From Bimastos eiseni (Eukaryota > Annelida > Clitellata > Crassiclitellata > Lumbricidae): a stretch of DNA of 64,000 nt. The position numbers and the translations under genes are program-made. Below are positions 29,401 to 44,400 of the stretch, piece after piece. A model generated the notes under the pieces. The model was not told the origin of the DNA. It made no database searches and saw nothing but the letters and a program-made list of their open reading frames with translations. Location: NCBI GenBank assembly GCA_959347315.1, contig OY365813.1, positions 17,639,081 to 17,703,080 of the forward strand, given 5' to 3'. Position 1 is the first letter of the stretch, and each line of letters begins with the position of its first letter.

Positions 29401-32400
29401 CGAATTTTAATTGTCAGCAAGCATTGCGCCCATTACGTTACACATCTAATTTAATCAGTTACGAAAGATCAGTATCGAACTCGGCTCCTCAGCTCTGCAG
29501 GCCATTGTTATCCGTTACTTCACGGCCCTCCTTAATCCAATTGTGCTTCACTCTGGAGTTTTCTAAAACGCCCTTTCAACTGCTCTAGTAAGTAACCCAG
29601 GGACTTTGACATATGCATGGTGTAGTAGCTAATGGGCTAAAGCACTAGGCTTGTAACGCAGGGTGTGCCACTTTATTACGATTCTCGGCAAGGAAGTTAT
29701 AGTGTATGGACGAGCTCTAGCATGTTCTATCTATGGTAGAAATTCTTAGCTCATGCAATGCTCGTTTGTGTGGTTCAAAAAGATGTAAAAATTAAATTCA
29801 TTAATGTAATTGAACATTTATTTAGCACCTCTTAAAAGATATCTACTCAGAGGTGCTGTGCTCTCTGCTCCAGCCTGTATGATGTAAAATGTCATTACAA
29901 ACGAATATATTACATCAGTTAGCAAAACAATTCACAGAGGGCTGGAAACGAGTCACCAGATGTTGGCCCATGCACACACGCAGTATTGCTTCACTGTATT
30001 GCCAAAATGCTGTTAAAAGTCCATGTATGGACCACTTCCTTACCGAAATATGGTGTAGATGTTATTTAATCCTAGGGCTGCTCCAAGTCGCTTGAATGCA
30101 TTTGGATGTCGAGCTAAACTGTAGAAACGCTTCAGCATTGCTTTAACGCTAAACGGACTCTTCTCAATCTCCTATTATCAGATTTTAAGACACAAGAGAC
30201 AAGACAATGTCAGAGGTTTAGCTTAGTTAGACAATAGAAACCAATAGAATACATCATAATAAAAAATAATTAGGTTAATTAGTATGTTTTCAATCGTCAA
30301 CACAAACTGGGTAACATCCATGCCATCAGATGTGTTATATGCTACACTGGAAACTTTTACAGCCAATAATTAGTTCTTTTCATTTCATACATTGCATTAC
30401 ATTTTCACCCTTTACTGATGTGAGAGATTAGTTTTCCACGCATTCTAGCACACACTCATCATCAAAGTGTTAAGACAATAGGCTTATAAATTCCAATAAA
30501 CTGAGATCGTTCTAACACTACAAACTTGATATGATAATGGCGATTGTATTTGCAACTATGTTCAATTATAATTTTGATAAATAAACTGCTCAAAACAAAA
30601 ATTACTTGATTTCTCTTTGAAAGATTTTATGCTACAAATTACATTAAACTGATAAGGTATAAATACTAATTTCAAATTAACTTTACTGGTGATGACTAAG
30701 GTGACCTCGGCAATAACTTTAACAAAAGTCAACAATGCGCGAACATCAACATTGCCAGTATCGTTAATCTGGCTTCAATCGATGACACAAGATTAAAAGC
30801 AAAAATAAAAAATATCTACATAGACTTTGAGCTCATTTAGACTGACCTCTTTTGTGGCTTGCTTGATCGTCCATTTAAGAAACTCTCGTAGACAGACTGC
30901 ACTGAAATCTCGTAATGCAGAATCCTCAGAATTCACAAGACCCTCCTACAACACAACAACTTCACCAGTATCAGATCACCGAACAGAGGCGCTATATAAA
31001 TCTAACAATATTTCAACGCAATTCTAGTGACAAATATATTGACAGTTGTTTAGAGATAGTGAAGCTGCAAAAAACTTAAAATGTATTCTTACAGTAATAC
31101 TGAGTGAAATTGTATTATCAAGTGATAATTAGTAAATCACAACAAGCACAAACAGTTGTCTGCATTTAATATACACGTGTCTCTGGGTCAAATCTGAATG
31201 TTTGGCACGTTAATTTCTTATAATCTTATAATCGTTGTCACTTTCACTAAGAGAATCATGATAGCTATGAAATTTTACAATCTTGATGTGTTTATTAAAA
31301 GCAATATAAATAAATGCATATATACAGAAATTACAGTAGTTAAACACATTTTTGTAGCAAGAAAGTAGATTGAACCTAACCATAATAGCATCGAGCAGTG
31401 TGAGCGTCTCTGGGCTCTGAGAAACCTTGTATCCAGTGAACCAGTGAATCAATTGCATCATTAAAGGCTCAAACAACTGGCGAGACACCTAATGCATACA
31501 TAAAACAATACTACTTTATAGTTGAGCATGCCAACATTTACTCAGGATCCACATAAATACATGTAGTCAATTATATAAACAAACTAAAATGTCAGTAGTA
31601 GGGCAACTTTTCTGTTACACTAACCAGACTTATTTCAGTTCAGTCGGTGGTGCTGCTCTTATGAAGGCCAAAATCAAATAGACTCGTTTGATCTCAGTAG
31701 CTGATCATTGCCTGCCCTACGGAAATTTAAAAACAACCTAAAAATGACTACTCTAAAGTGCGTGAAATTAATAATAAATAATATGAAGAAAATCCCAGCG
31801 GATGGAACAGCAGTTACCCTGCAGTCGAACAAGTGGCTAACATAAATCCCAAAAAATTTAAATTTTCAAAACAAATATAAAAATTGATTTAAACCATCTT
31901 CAGATGGGCAGCATGTGTGGCCTATGGACTGAATCAAGTGGAAACCGCCTTTAATAATTGTCTTAACTGTCTTGGACAGGCAACATGTAGCAATAATGAT
32001 GCTATAATTCTCATACAAAGCAATTATTTGATAAGTTTGGCATTCTAAAACTTATACAAATTAAGCAACTCCAGATCAGTGAATTTATGTATAGGTACAC
32101 TTACAATACATTACCTAGCTCGCTTACTAATCTTTACAACCTAACCTTAGACATCCACTCCTACAACATGAGAAATCTAACTTCATACAGAAGTGAATTT
32201 GCTCGTACTAACTCCCGTAAATTTTCAGTTAGATGTGCTGAAATGTTTTTCCTTGTGTACATATAGGTGGTCCTACCTACCGGGACCACGGTCCCTTCTG
32301 GGTCTCCTCTTGTCTCCACCGAAATGTTAAACATGCATATTGTCAATTGAAGTATCTTGTATCTTGGAGCAATAAAACTGATGGTTATGGTTATAAACAT

Positions 32401-35400
32401 AATTGGTGTACAGCTACACACAAGCACCTGAAAGTAATACATAAAATGCAACTATATGAACTGAAATTGTTTTTCAAACTAAGTGTTTGAATCAATTTGT
32501 TGCTTAAACCAACCTGATCAACGTCACAAGCGAGCTGCATGATTGCCGGAAAGACTTTCTTGAAGAGAAGAGCCATGCAATGTCGTCTGTCGATAGATCG
32601 TTCTGCCACCTGAGTGGCACCTCGACCAACCATAAAGAGAACGAGAGAGTGAAGAAGCTCACATGCTGCCACCTTCGTGCGCCGGTCGGTCGAAGATGTC
32701 GCCAGTTCTACCACTCGTGGCAGAAATGGATCTGGAAGAAGACAAAACAACCAAAATCACTTTAACTTAAATCTCTTGTCAATACAATACAAAAGCCCCT
32801 GATATCCCCAAAGAAGAATGCATGACCCCTTTTGCATGCACTTCTATAATGAAGCAACGATGGTGCTGAGTAAATGTTCCTTAAGGTGATCACCCCCAAG
32901 AAGAAGACTCAAACTAGAATGTTTCCTGTTCCAGCAGTGCAGTCTATTCAAGCAGTAACCCAGCTCATTTGTTAATTCAGTCCGATGACATACTCAGAGG
33001 CCTCACAGCCCAACCTTGGCACCAAAAATGCAATCGGAAATAATCGACCCAGTCTTTTACCTGACACAACATGCATCCAAATGTTAGTGATTTGACTGTG
33101 CAATTAGATGAAAACAAGACAGTTACAACATTCACTGCAGCTATATAACTGCAATTAATATCGCAATGACCAAAAGCATGAATCTCATAAAATTAAGTAG
33201 CACTGTAACAACATCAAACCGCATAGGAAACATCTGTAAGACAAGAGTAGCCATTCTAAGACTGACCAAAGTAGATTGTTGGTTTGAGGTCAACAAAAGG
33301 CACATCGAACTTGAGATGTTTTTCGACGTCCCAGGCGACCGCAGCCTTCAAAACCTGACGGCCCGAGTGAGTCACGAGCACATGGTTGATCGAGCCCCCG
33401 AAACGACCGAGCAGTGAAACGCACTGAAGCCTGACGACGCTCAACTCCGTGTCTTCCTCGGCCTACACAGAGTGAACACAGCAAACTGTAGAACATTCTC
33501 ATCAATTATGGCTTCATTGTGTTGGGTGGGCGTGGTTCCGATGAGCCTCTCTTGCAATGGTGCTACATAAATTTGCAATTACAATTACAATAAGAAATGG
33601 TAGACTGTTGCTACTTTCACTTGAGCCTCTGTTTTAGAGCCATGTCTAAGATAAACATCTTAGGCCCACAGCAACGTCTTCATAAGAGACTCGCCTTGTT
33701 CTTTGGCTTGGCTCTATTTCGCTTCATTTTCAGCGAAATGTTCTTTCCAGTTCTCTTGCTAGACGACGGTTGTTCACCAGCGGACGAGACATCAGCCGCT
33801 ACGTATATAAACATTCAAAATTACCATAAAGCACAAATGTTGGACGAATATTGTCCACAAAGTCATTAACTGGAGAAGTCAGCTTAAAGTTAGTATCTAC
33901 TAGTTAGACAAGTCAACCTAAGGGTATACCGGAAGCAAACTCACTTCCTCAGCTCTGCCCGCCAGGGTGTTATCCATTTCTCTATGCCCCGCTCCCCAAG
34001 GATGCTCTGCCAAACGGCTGCCATGCAATTCAATAAGTGCCCTTCAAGGTTGCTTGAAAATTCAGATATAAATTGCAGTATTGGCTATACTAAAGCATGA
34101 AAACTATGCCAATTATTCATTCATTATCCATTTATTCATTACCGAAATACATATATAACGATCCTTCGAGGTTACTACTTAGAAGCATTCTAACCCAACC
34201 TCTACTAAAAAGATGATCTCAAGGCCGCAACAAAACACGTCTGAATGAACCATAGGCAGCAGGGTTATTTTCAATGCTAACAAAGAGAGTTTCCTAAAGA
34301 TGCCACTACCATGCAGTGATGATGTGCTAGTCTGATGATATGGCTGATACAGAAGAAATACACAGGTTTGTGTATTGGATGCCTAAATAGTTAATGTTGA
34401 CAATGAACATCTGCAGCCATTGAAGCACTATGGTATATATTATAGTAAAGTGCTAAAAATGCAGTTAAACTATAAAAATTCAAATCATACCTGAATCTTC
34501 CACAGATTTCAAATATGCATCAAGCAGAGGAAGAACATCCTTGTAGCGTGGTTCCAGAAGACTACTGGGAAAGGCATGGCCCCAGTGTTCCAGCGTGCTA
34601 AGAGCAATCTTGGCGAGAGGAAGATAACTACGACCAATGGCTAACGCTCTCTGCACACAGATAAACAAAAAGGGAAAGACAAATGTACAAATTAGAGGAA
34701 CAGAAAAGGAATGTATAGAAAAAACATTTCAATCTACAAAAAAATTATTAAGTGCTACTCCACAAAAGCATTTTAAATGCTAATCCACAAAAGCATTTTG
34801 AGTGCTAGTCTACAAAAGACATTTCCAGCACTACTGCACTAATTTAAAAAAATTTCAAGTGCAAATCTACAATGTAGGTAAAGAAGACCTTGGATAAATC
34901 GATCATTTTCCTGTAGTGAAAAAGTCAGTATAAATTGCTACCAAATACAGTTTGCTACACATAACAGGACCAGTCTATCCAATCTAATGGCTTCTGTGAC
35001 AATGAAAAAAGACATCAATCATTGTTTGCTTCATTTGTGCCTATCAGCCGCTTGCTCAAGTGTAATTAAACACACATTAAACACAAATCTAAATTCTCTC
35101 AAGTTGCATTTCATCCTGTGAGACTAAATAACGTAATACAGGTAGGGAAAAGAAAATTCAGACATCTCATGAACACACAGTTGAACAAATTCCAAAAGTG
35201 CTTGCAAGTACCCTGAGGATTAGCATCATTGATTCAGATGAAATAGGACTTTCATTCTTTGCTTGTACCCCCAATAGGTGCAGACGTCTTGATCTGGTCT
35301 GGCCACCCCTTAGTGCTTCCCCTTGAAGAGGTGCTACAAAAATTTTAGCAATGAATGCATAATACTCTCCAGCATCACTGGAACAACTACCTGTAATGCA

Positions 35401-38400
35401 GGTGTAACAGTGTCAAGGTGGTGGATCAGAATCTCGTCTGGCAGAGCGAGTATCATGATGAGACAGGAACTCAGGAGGTCGTCACGGTAACGTCTAGTCT
35501 GAACTGAAACCTAAACATAGATTAAAGACTGACTTAGTCTTCACTTAATGAGTAAGCCTCACCTTTTGTTGTCTGTGCTATAGCACAAAGTAACATTGTA
35601 ATAAAGTTTTAAAAAAAAATAATGATATATCTTCATTTAACTTCACACTTACAAACCACAGTATGATTACATATACAGTATGAATGGATGATGACAAACT
35701 GTTGACATCCATGCAAGGTGCCTATCAAATTATAAATCTGATTTAACCAATGCCGTTGTCAAGCGGTAGAAATACTAGCCAACCATAGGGGGTGGGGGGG
35801 GCTGCGAGAATCTATCTCACATCCTACTGCTCTTCACGCCAGCGTGTTATCCAATACTCTATGGCACCTCCAGCTTCATATTGTGACCTTATGCTCAAAT
35901 CAAAGATTGTGTCATGAAAACTGTACGAATCAACAGTTTAATTGGAAAGAATGCACGAATGGTGACTGAGAAACTAATGCAATGCAGCTCATCGTCAAAA
36001 TGGTAAAAGGTGATGTGGAAAAGGTCGTACAGTCGAAGAGTCCTCAGCTGCAGTGCACGGGCAACAACCTGGACAGACTTTCTTTGTTGAACCAGACAGA
36101 TACACATTTAAACACCAACAACGTCTAAACCGAACCTCACGTTCCGGACATTGGACAGATCATGATACACGGCTACTCACTTCTGTGACAAACTTTGAGA
36201 AGAGAAGTTGGCAAGCCCTTCTCTCCTCCACGTCCAATTTTACATCAGATGCGTCCTTCATCTCAATATCCATTGATTCGCTGCTTTCTTTTTTGGGCTC
36301 AGAAGATGACAAACCCTACAGAAAGAGAGTACAATTATTAAAGTGATACAATAGAATTTTTAAAGAAATATCTCATAACAATCGTTTCAAAAATCAAAAG
36401 AATAGAATTTAAAGAAAAAAATCTCAGAAGAAAACGTAATACTCTTCATCATAATGCAGAAGGGACAATGATTTACAATTGCACTATTCTGCAAACACGA
36501 CGTCTCATCGTATTGTAACTTTAGATATATATATCACCTCTCACAGAATAATTAATCAGAGGAATATCATATTGACTTGGAAGATTTAAGTAGACATCTT
36601 GAAAGTGTGCTATACAAATGTTCTACATGAATGAATGAATAATGAACAGCAAGTTATTAATAGCAGTTATATCTCCAAAAATAAGTTCAACTTAAGAAAC
36701 TCCAACTGACAGATTACCTCGAAATATGAAATCCTTGCGCATATTTGAAAGCACACGGTCAGCAACTTGTACAGTCCACTGACCAATGGATTCCTAAAAT
36801 GCAAACACAAGACCCAGTCAAATCAGAACCATTCATAATTTTAGTTTATTCAATTCAAATTGACAAACATCAGTAAGATTAAATAAAATCAATCAATCAA
36901 TGAAACTTAACATAGTGCCCCTTCAAGATATCTATTCAGAGGCGATCCCAGTCCAAGTGCGGATAAAAAGTGCAGTTTTCAGTAATGAGGAGAACGTAGA
37001 TGAGGTAGGAGGCTTTGTAGGAACACATAAATACAAGTCGATTTTATAGCCGTATGGCAGCCTGTTAGGCGCCTGCCTATCTGTCTATAACTGCCACAGC
37101 TCAGCATCGTGCCTATGCCTCTGTTGGCCCTTGCTATGGAACAGTCTTCCTGCTCTGACTCGTGCTGCAATCTTATTTAGTAGCACAACTGTTTCTGCTC
37201 GTTCTCTTAAGACTTTTATTTTCTCTAGGGGCCCTTTCACTGGGAGCACCTCTGATTAGATTGTACTGCGAGAGGTTCTTTATAAATCCGTAAATAGAAT
37301 AGAATAGAACCCCCTGCTCATTTACCATCACCCCAAGGGAGTGGTAGGCTGAGTGTGGCTAGCAGGTATCGAACCTGCATCCTTCTGTTCTTCGAGCCAG
37401 AGTATTACTCATTCAGCCATCACCCACCCCAATGTCCTTTCATGTTGTCAGAACTAAATAAGAATCCAAATATGTCAACCAAGTCAAAAAATCATCAACA
37501 ATTATTACAATGATCACAAAGAATAGTGTAGAATTAATACTCAACCTGGTGGAGTAAATGATGATCTCATATCCGAACTTGTAGACCCAGCGTTGAAACA
37601 ATTCCACTTTCTTATGCACAAGAACATCCCTTAGAAAACCAGAAACAGTGAAAGCAGAGGCACAAATTCACATCTAAGGACACAGAACGCCTCTGAATAG
37701 TTATTCTGCGAGAGGCACTATATAAATCTATAGACACGATACAAAAATAGCCTGGGAGATCTTGGATAACAACATATAGTGGTGAAAGCAGAAGCCAAGT
37801 GCATTATGGTTCGTACATGCTCAGAGGCAACTTCTGGTGCTGAACGCAGATATCATGCGCGGACAAAGTGAGGATAGGAGCAATGCTCTGTGCTTAGGTC
37901 TAAAGGGAGCTATATAAATATCTCTTTACAGGTATATAAACAGTGCACATAGATAAGCCTTTGATATATATGATTTTATTGAACACAAATGCTATGCTAT
38001 AATATGCTATATGGTAACAGTTACATCAAAGGTTAGAGAGCAAAGACTTGCCTGGAGAAGTCGACTAAGTTAATGAAGATGACAAAGTCACTGGGTTTTG
38101 TTGCATTTAGACCATGAACTGGGTCCGAGGAAACCGTTGCATCCTCTTCCTCCTCTGCAACAGACGCCATCTCCGCTCCTCCCTAAAGAATATTTCAATT
38201 TTCTCAACAGATTAACGACAACAGCAATCAATACAGTTGAAATCAGTTTTAATTACACAAGCGCTGATATGAGAATAGATATCTTAGATCACGATATGAA
38301 AGCATTAAACTTTGTAACAGGATAACTTTTTACTATAAATAGAATGAAACGGATAGAAGTACTTGTAAGACATCATCTGACAAAGACTTTGTTGATGTGA

Positions 38401-41400
38401 GGTCGAGACGAGACAGCATCATAATGATGGCCGTCATTAGTTCATCGTACGTTTCCTGGCTCAAGACGCCACGCTCGTCAAGAGACAAACCCATCTGCGA
38501 CAGCTCCTGGTGACATTGAAGAATGCGAGTATACATGCTTACATTAGTTTTAAGACTTTCTGTGAAAATAAACAATTAGAAGACATTTGTAGACTTACTG
38601 CTAATCTAATCTGGAGTTATGAAGCAGAAACTCAAAACAAATTTCTTCAGAGGAATTGGTTCTTTCTACACATTATCTAATAATTAGTTTGTATATTACT
38701 CCTTAATAATTATTGTATTTTGAAATTCTGTTTAGAAGGGGTTCTGCTTTCTAGAAACTGCATTTTGTTTAGATTAGCTTCAAGTTCCCTTTGTTAATGT
38801 CCAGAGTCTAGACCCATAGAAAAAGAAAAATAATGCAAAGCAGAAGCAGAAGAACAGGGATGTGATGAATAAGAATGCATAGAAGTGGAGAATATGAACA
38901 AGACAGCAAAGAAGAAGCAGACCCTTAATACAAACCTAAGCATGTAGTGCTAGCAAATTCATTTGCATAGTCCTCATTTGCAATGTCTTATCTTCCCACA
39001 AAAGTGTACCATCATTATAGCTGAGTTGCTACGAAGCACAGAGGAACAGAAATCTCGAACCAATTTTCTGCCCAAAAGGTTAATAGCTCTGGCAACGAAC
39101 TCGCTTCAACGCTACACCGACAACAGACTAACTGATTAATAACATCTGACAAGCCAAAATGAAAGCAAACATCCTGTTTGCAATAGGCCCTTAGAAGGCT
39201 CTGAACACATGTCAATAAAAACATATGCAGGAAACAGGAGATGGGAAAAGAAGTTTCTAAATCAAATGCCCCTGTTCGAGTCATCTAACCTTCATAGTTG
39301 CAATATCGAGCAGTGCATTCCAGAATGGAAGGTAGTCCTTGTAGGAGAGTCTCGGCTGTGAGCCTGCAGTCGGCTCATCATCTACATCTGCTGCAGCTGA
39401 CTTTTCAGTTGACTCGAGCAGAATCGGATGAGAACACGTTCGTATCAAACCCTGATAGACTGACAGCAAGCAAATGACAACTGGTACAGAAACTGATATG
39501 AGAAGTTAATATCTGCTAGCACTTTTATTAACTTTCCCAAATGCACATGTTTCAGGGCTATACATCATTCCAATTCCCTACCCAATTTCAACTTCCTCTT
39601 GTTCATCAGGTAAAAACATTCGCCTCGTTTTATGAACATCTTAAATTTCTAAAATTCGGAAGCCTAGTAACAAAAACACAAATCAAAAATATATATACAC
39701 ATCAAATACATGTATATATATATATATATAAATCGAATGATGGATAATTCTTCTAACACAATGTTTATGACTGCAACGAATGTTTACTTACAGTGTAACC
39801 TTGTAAGTCAGAAGTAAAAAGAAAGTTGTTTAGTATGTTAGTGGGTCAGCAGTAAACCAAACTCAAATAAAGAAAAGAACCCAGTTTGGCTCCAATATAC
39901 CATTACAGTCACCAATATAGCATTCATAACCATGGTGCGGGGGTCGTAAAACGCAATTTTGAATTTCACATCCCACGTCCATTACTTGTTCTTGATAGAA
40001 ATCCATGACTGACGGCTCCTTTTCTACCAACAGCAAAGTAGATTCGGATGACGGCCAGGAAGCAGACGAAGTGGAGCTTATGATGCAACCGCGGATAATT
40101 CTCTATCATCAGAACCACTAGCTTCTCCAGTGACGAAAGAAACGTATCGCTCATCTATGTACAGCACAGATGATCATCATGTAATTGTAATGTACTACTA
40201 CGTATATTTAAATGTATGCATGCATTTATGAATACAGGCACACAGTAATGCATGGATTCAATCATTCATTCACTCATCCAATTCATTTCATTGAAGCCAT
40301 TGACAGAAAAACAGAAATAGAGACTTCAGAGTCGATAGTGATAGTGGCTGCTTAAACTCAGAGAAGGCAGTTGAGCAAAAATAAATATGACTGAATAATA
40401 AATCTTAACCAGAAGCAAGCATGTGTACACACACACATACATACATACAAACAACACACACACAAAACATCCATCCATACATCCATACAAACAGGCAGGT
40501 TACTAAATTGGTCTTCCCATGGTAGCAACATTAAACATCGTTGTAGCAGAAATCCTGTCTTGAATTCACCACAACAGACCTGCTCAAGTTCCATAACGAT
40601 GCAAGAGAATGCCTCTAAGAAGCTTGGCAGACTCATCAGCTTGTCCTCCAAGTTTCCAGTTTGACTGCAGAAACAATGTAACACAGAATAACACAATACT
40701 ACCAGTACGAACAACAACCGAAAAAGCACAGCCAAGCTACCATGTTGCATTGTGGAAGTACAGAATGGAGAGACAACCAAAACACGTTGCACATCCTGGA
40801 AGAGATCAGCTGCCAACGACGGATGTAATGTAATAGAACATTTATGCTTTGTGTCATTAATAACGAATATGTTACAACCGCTAGCAAAACAGTGCAGAGT
40901 TAGCGGAAAGAGTCACCAGATGACACCTAAATACAAATTTTCCTGAGATAGGATGTAGAACAACTGCCATAAACAGTTATGCATCAGTAAGAGGAGCAAA
41001 CATAGAATGTATGCATATATTCATTTCTTGAAAAAAGAAAGCAATCTGACAAAAATGGAGAAATAAGTGAAAATGGATAATAAAAATAGTCAGAAATGAA
41101 ACTTTGCAGCTCATTGTACTAAAACTACACCCGAACTTTGAAATGCCGCCCATTAGACGAACCACAATTGAGCAACTCAAAAACAGATCGAAGCTGAATA
41201 ATGCAGAAAAGAGACAAGCCTGCACAGATATACGAACTGCAAATATATATGAATGCATGCTTGGCAAGTTGCTTGCATGCGAGATGAAGTAGCATTAGAA
41301 GAAATTGAACAGCATACAGAAATCATGTTCAAAAAGAACAGAAACATTGAATCCTGACCCAAAGTAGATCTGTTCAGTTCTTTGCATCATTTCTGTATAC

Positions 41401-44400
41401 ATGAAACGCACGTCGTCAGTCGACAGAAACACTCGACATGGCTGCAAAAGCAAAATGCAGCCTTATAATATTCAACTGAATCAGACATTTATGTGGCTCA
41501 TTGATACAAAGAAATTCCTGTGTGCCGCTCCATAAACAAACCACTGTTAAAACATTATCCTTAACTTTTACATGGCAAATATCAAAGATTCTCTTACACA
41601 GATTCTAAACTCATACCCCTTAAAACACTTTTTTCATATCGTATCTGACCTGCGTTTCCTCCCATGGGACCCGTCAAGTTCTCTCTAAAAACATCTCAAG
41701 ACTTTCTTCTTTGACCAGGCCTTGGTCGAGAGTGCCTATGAATAGCTATCTTGAAGAGGTGATATATAAATTACTTAGTTCTCAGAATGAAAGAATCAAT
41801 ATAGTGCATCTTACAGTGCTAGCTATTCAGAACCGCTCTCAGTCCTCATGAAGTAACAAAGTCTTCTGGCAACAAAGGGATGAGGGTGAGATTATGCTAT
41901 GTATGAATGTATGAATTAGCCATATTTGTTCTTCTTATCACAATATTGAAGAACTTACGGCTGACAGAAGACCATATCCACGTATGGCCAGCGAGATGGA
42001 TTTGCTTGAAGCGGTGTGGTCGTTCATAATTTCTCTGAACTTTTGGATGAAAAACTATAAAGCAGAATGGAAACCTGTCACCAAATTGATACCAGTAAGC
42101 ACGGCATAGACAGGTCAATGTATACCTTCTAATTAAGGTTTCACGAAAGCAATGAAAAAGCCACAGATAAAGATAAATTAGCCCATGTATTTAACAAAAT
42201 TTGCAGTATGCATTTAAATTGTTGGCTTAATCTAATTTCATCTTAACTTCTGTAACACCATAACTATAATGCAAAAAAACATGGAGAACAGAAATTCATA
42301 GGATAAGCACGGTGAAACCAAAATGTCTCTTGTTTATATCTAGATGACATTAAGAAGAAGAATAGATCAATAAACTAGCCTGAGAGGCAGCTATCAGTAC
42401 AAAGTATTAACGTCTTCATTTTTCTTAACCTCAACATATGAGGACGGGTGGTCACACTGGTCAGTCCTCTCCCTCAACGTCCAATCTTCCCACTGACGGT
42501 GTAACATCAGCATACTCTTTTAAGCAGAGATCTGAACTCCGACCTCTTCGGTTGATAGTTCAGCCCACTAACTACTAGAACATCACACGTGAACAACGCT
42601 ACAGAAGTGACTCACAAGGTCGCAACATCACACGAAAGAAATTCAGTATGATAATAGTATCCCAGCAAAAATTAAAATCAATTTCTGAGCTAAAATGTAG
42701 GATCTGGAAAACTATTAAACAAATTAAAAAACAAACTGTTGACTACATTATGAAAGTAGACTTACCGTGAAAGTTTCAATATCTTTCCTTCCATCTTTTG
42801 CTTGGGACACTAGCATCGAGGAAATCTAGGATTGGTTTAACAGAAAAATGTCAACTTTACAAGGATGTCAATACTCTGCCCACCACATCTGTCATGCAAA
42901 TATTGTGCTCAGCAATTGCAATGATCAGCTCGATGTGGTCCAGGTTGGGCCCAAATAAAGTCATGGCAAACAATAAGTATCAAAACAAAAATGCAGTTAG
43001 CACAGAAATTACTGGCAAACCTATTAGGCAGAGGTTGCCTCAGCCAACACAAGAATTCCTCATTTTACAAAGGCCTAGATATCTGTGGAGATCAAATGAA
43101 TTATCAAAAACCAAAACATAAAGACCTCTTATGCCTGTTGCAAAAGCCATTGATATCAGCACTAAGATTAGCACATTGATTAGAACTTTGTTTAACTCTC
43201 AAGAAAGTCTGAGTTTTATTTTCAGAAAGCTTTACGACTTAATTACAACTGCAAAGTTGATCATAAATAAAACAAAAATGACAGCCAGACCTACATTCTT
43301 CTAAAATAAATAATAAAAATCTGATAGAGGCAATGTTTAACTTACCTGTTTAAGAAAAGCCTCAAAAGCCGAAGTACCCAAGTGCAGTAGTTCCCGATTG
43401 TGGTGTCCGCTCCAGAATCTAAGAATCTCGTACATTTTCTAGCACATAAAACAAATCCTGGATTATATGCTGCATAACATATTTCTTGACCAATGTAACC
43501 TTCAAAAAACAATGTCTTCCTCAAAATCTATTGTTGTGTGCACAACTACACACAGTCGAAATACTCTTGAACCCCATTAGTGCAAATCACATGAGTCTTT
43601 TTTCAAAGTTGAGCATAACAAATGAGCAGTTGCTATTTTATTCGTTACAATGTAATCTGGCTCTAACAGTAACTTCATGTGAAGCCATATAGCATTCAGT
43701 GAGGTCATGTGCTATCATGTGAACTGTAGGAATAAGTGATGCAGCACTACGTGAAGTGATACAGCAGAACATGATGTAGCCTTAACATAACCTGTACAAC
43801 ACTATACAAAGCCCTGTTAAACAAACAGAATGCAACAATTTTACTGTTCAACAGATTCTAAACAGCAGTTAATCCAGAATTTCAACAAATGTCAACCCAT
43901 TAACAAACAAGATATTTTACTGTAAATCAGTAAGCAGGCACAATCTTAAACCTACCTCGTATTCATCCATCAGGTAACGACCGAACTGGCAGCAATGTTT
44001 AGACAGGAGCTGAAGGGCAGCTCTCGGCATGTCATAGCGTGTGTGCTTGATGCTTACATCGAGAGCCATTCGCGTAAATTTGTAAATGTCGTACGAGTGT
44101 TTAGCCCCTTAAATATCAATAGGCAGTTAAAATTTACTACAGACTTTACAACTGATCCATCATCGTCGTCGTCATCATCATCATCTCCATTCTCATGAAT
44201 ATGTAGATGTCGTAGGAGTGTTTAGCCCTTGAATATAAATAGCCGGTTAAAAGTGATCACAATCACAAATGCAATATCACTGTTGCCGTAATCAGAATTT
44301 CGTTAAGAAGCCGCTTTAACCCTTTAACAACCAGCTGCATATGCTTTCCCATACATTTTAGTAGACGCTGGTCGTTAAAGGGTAAAGAGGAAAAAGTTTT

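Noticed and set aside
35895..36107. Minus-strand ORF with a splice-like AG before [20 protein letters not shown]
   Set aside because: Exons 20 and 21 on either side join directly and match adjacent vertebrate residues, leaving no room for another exon.
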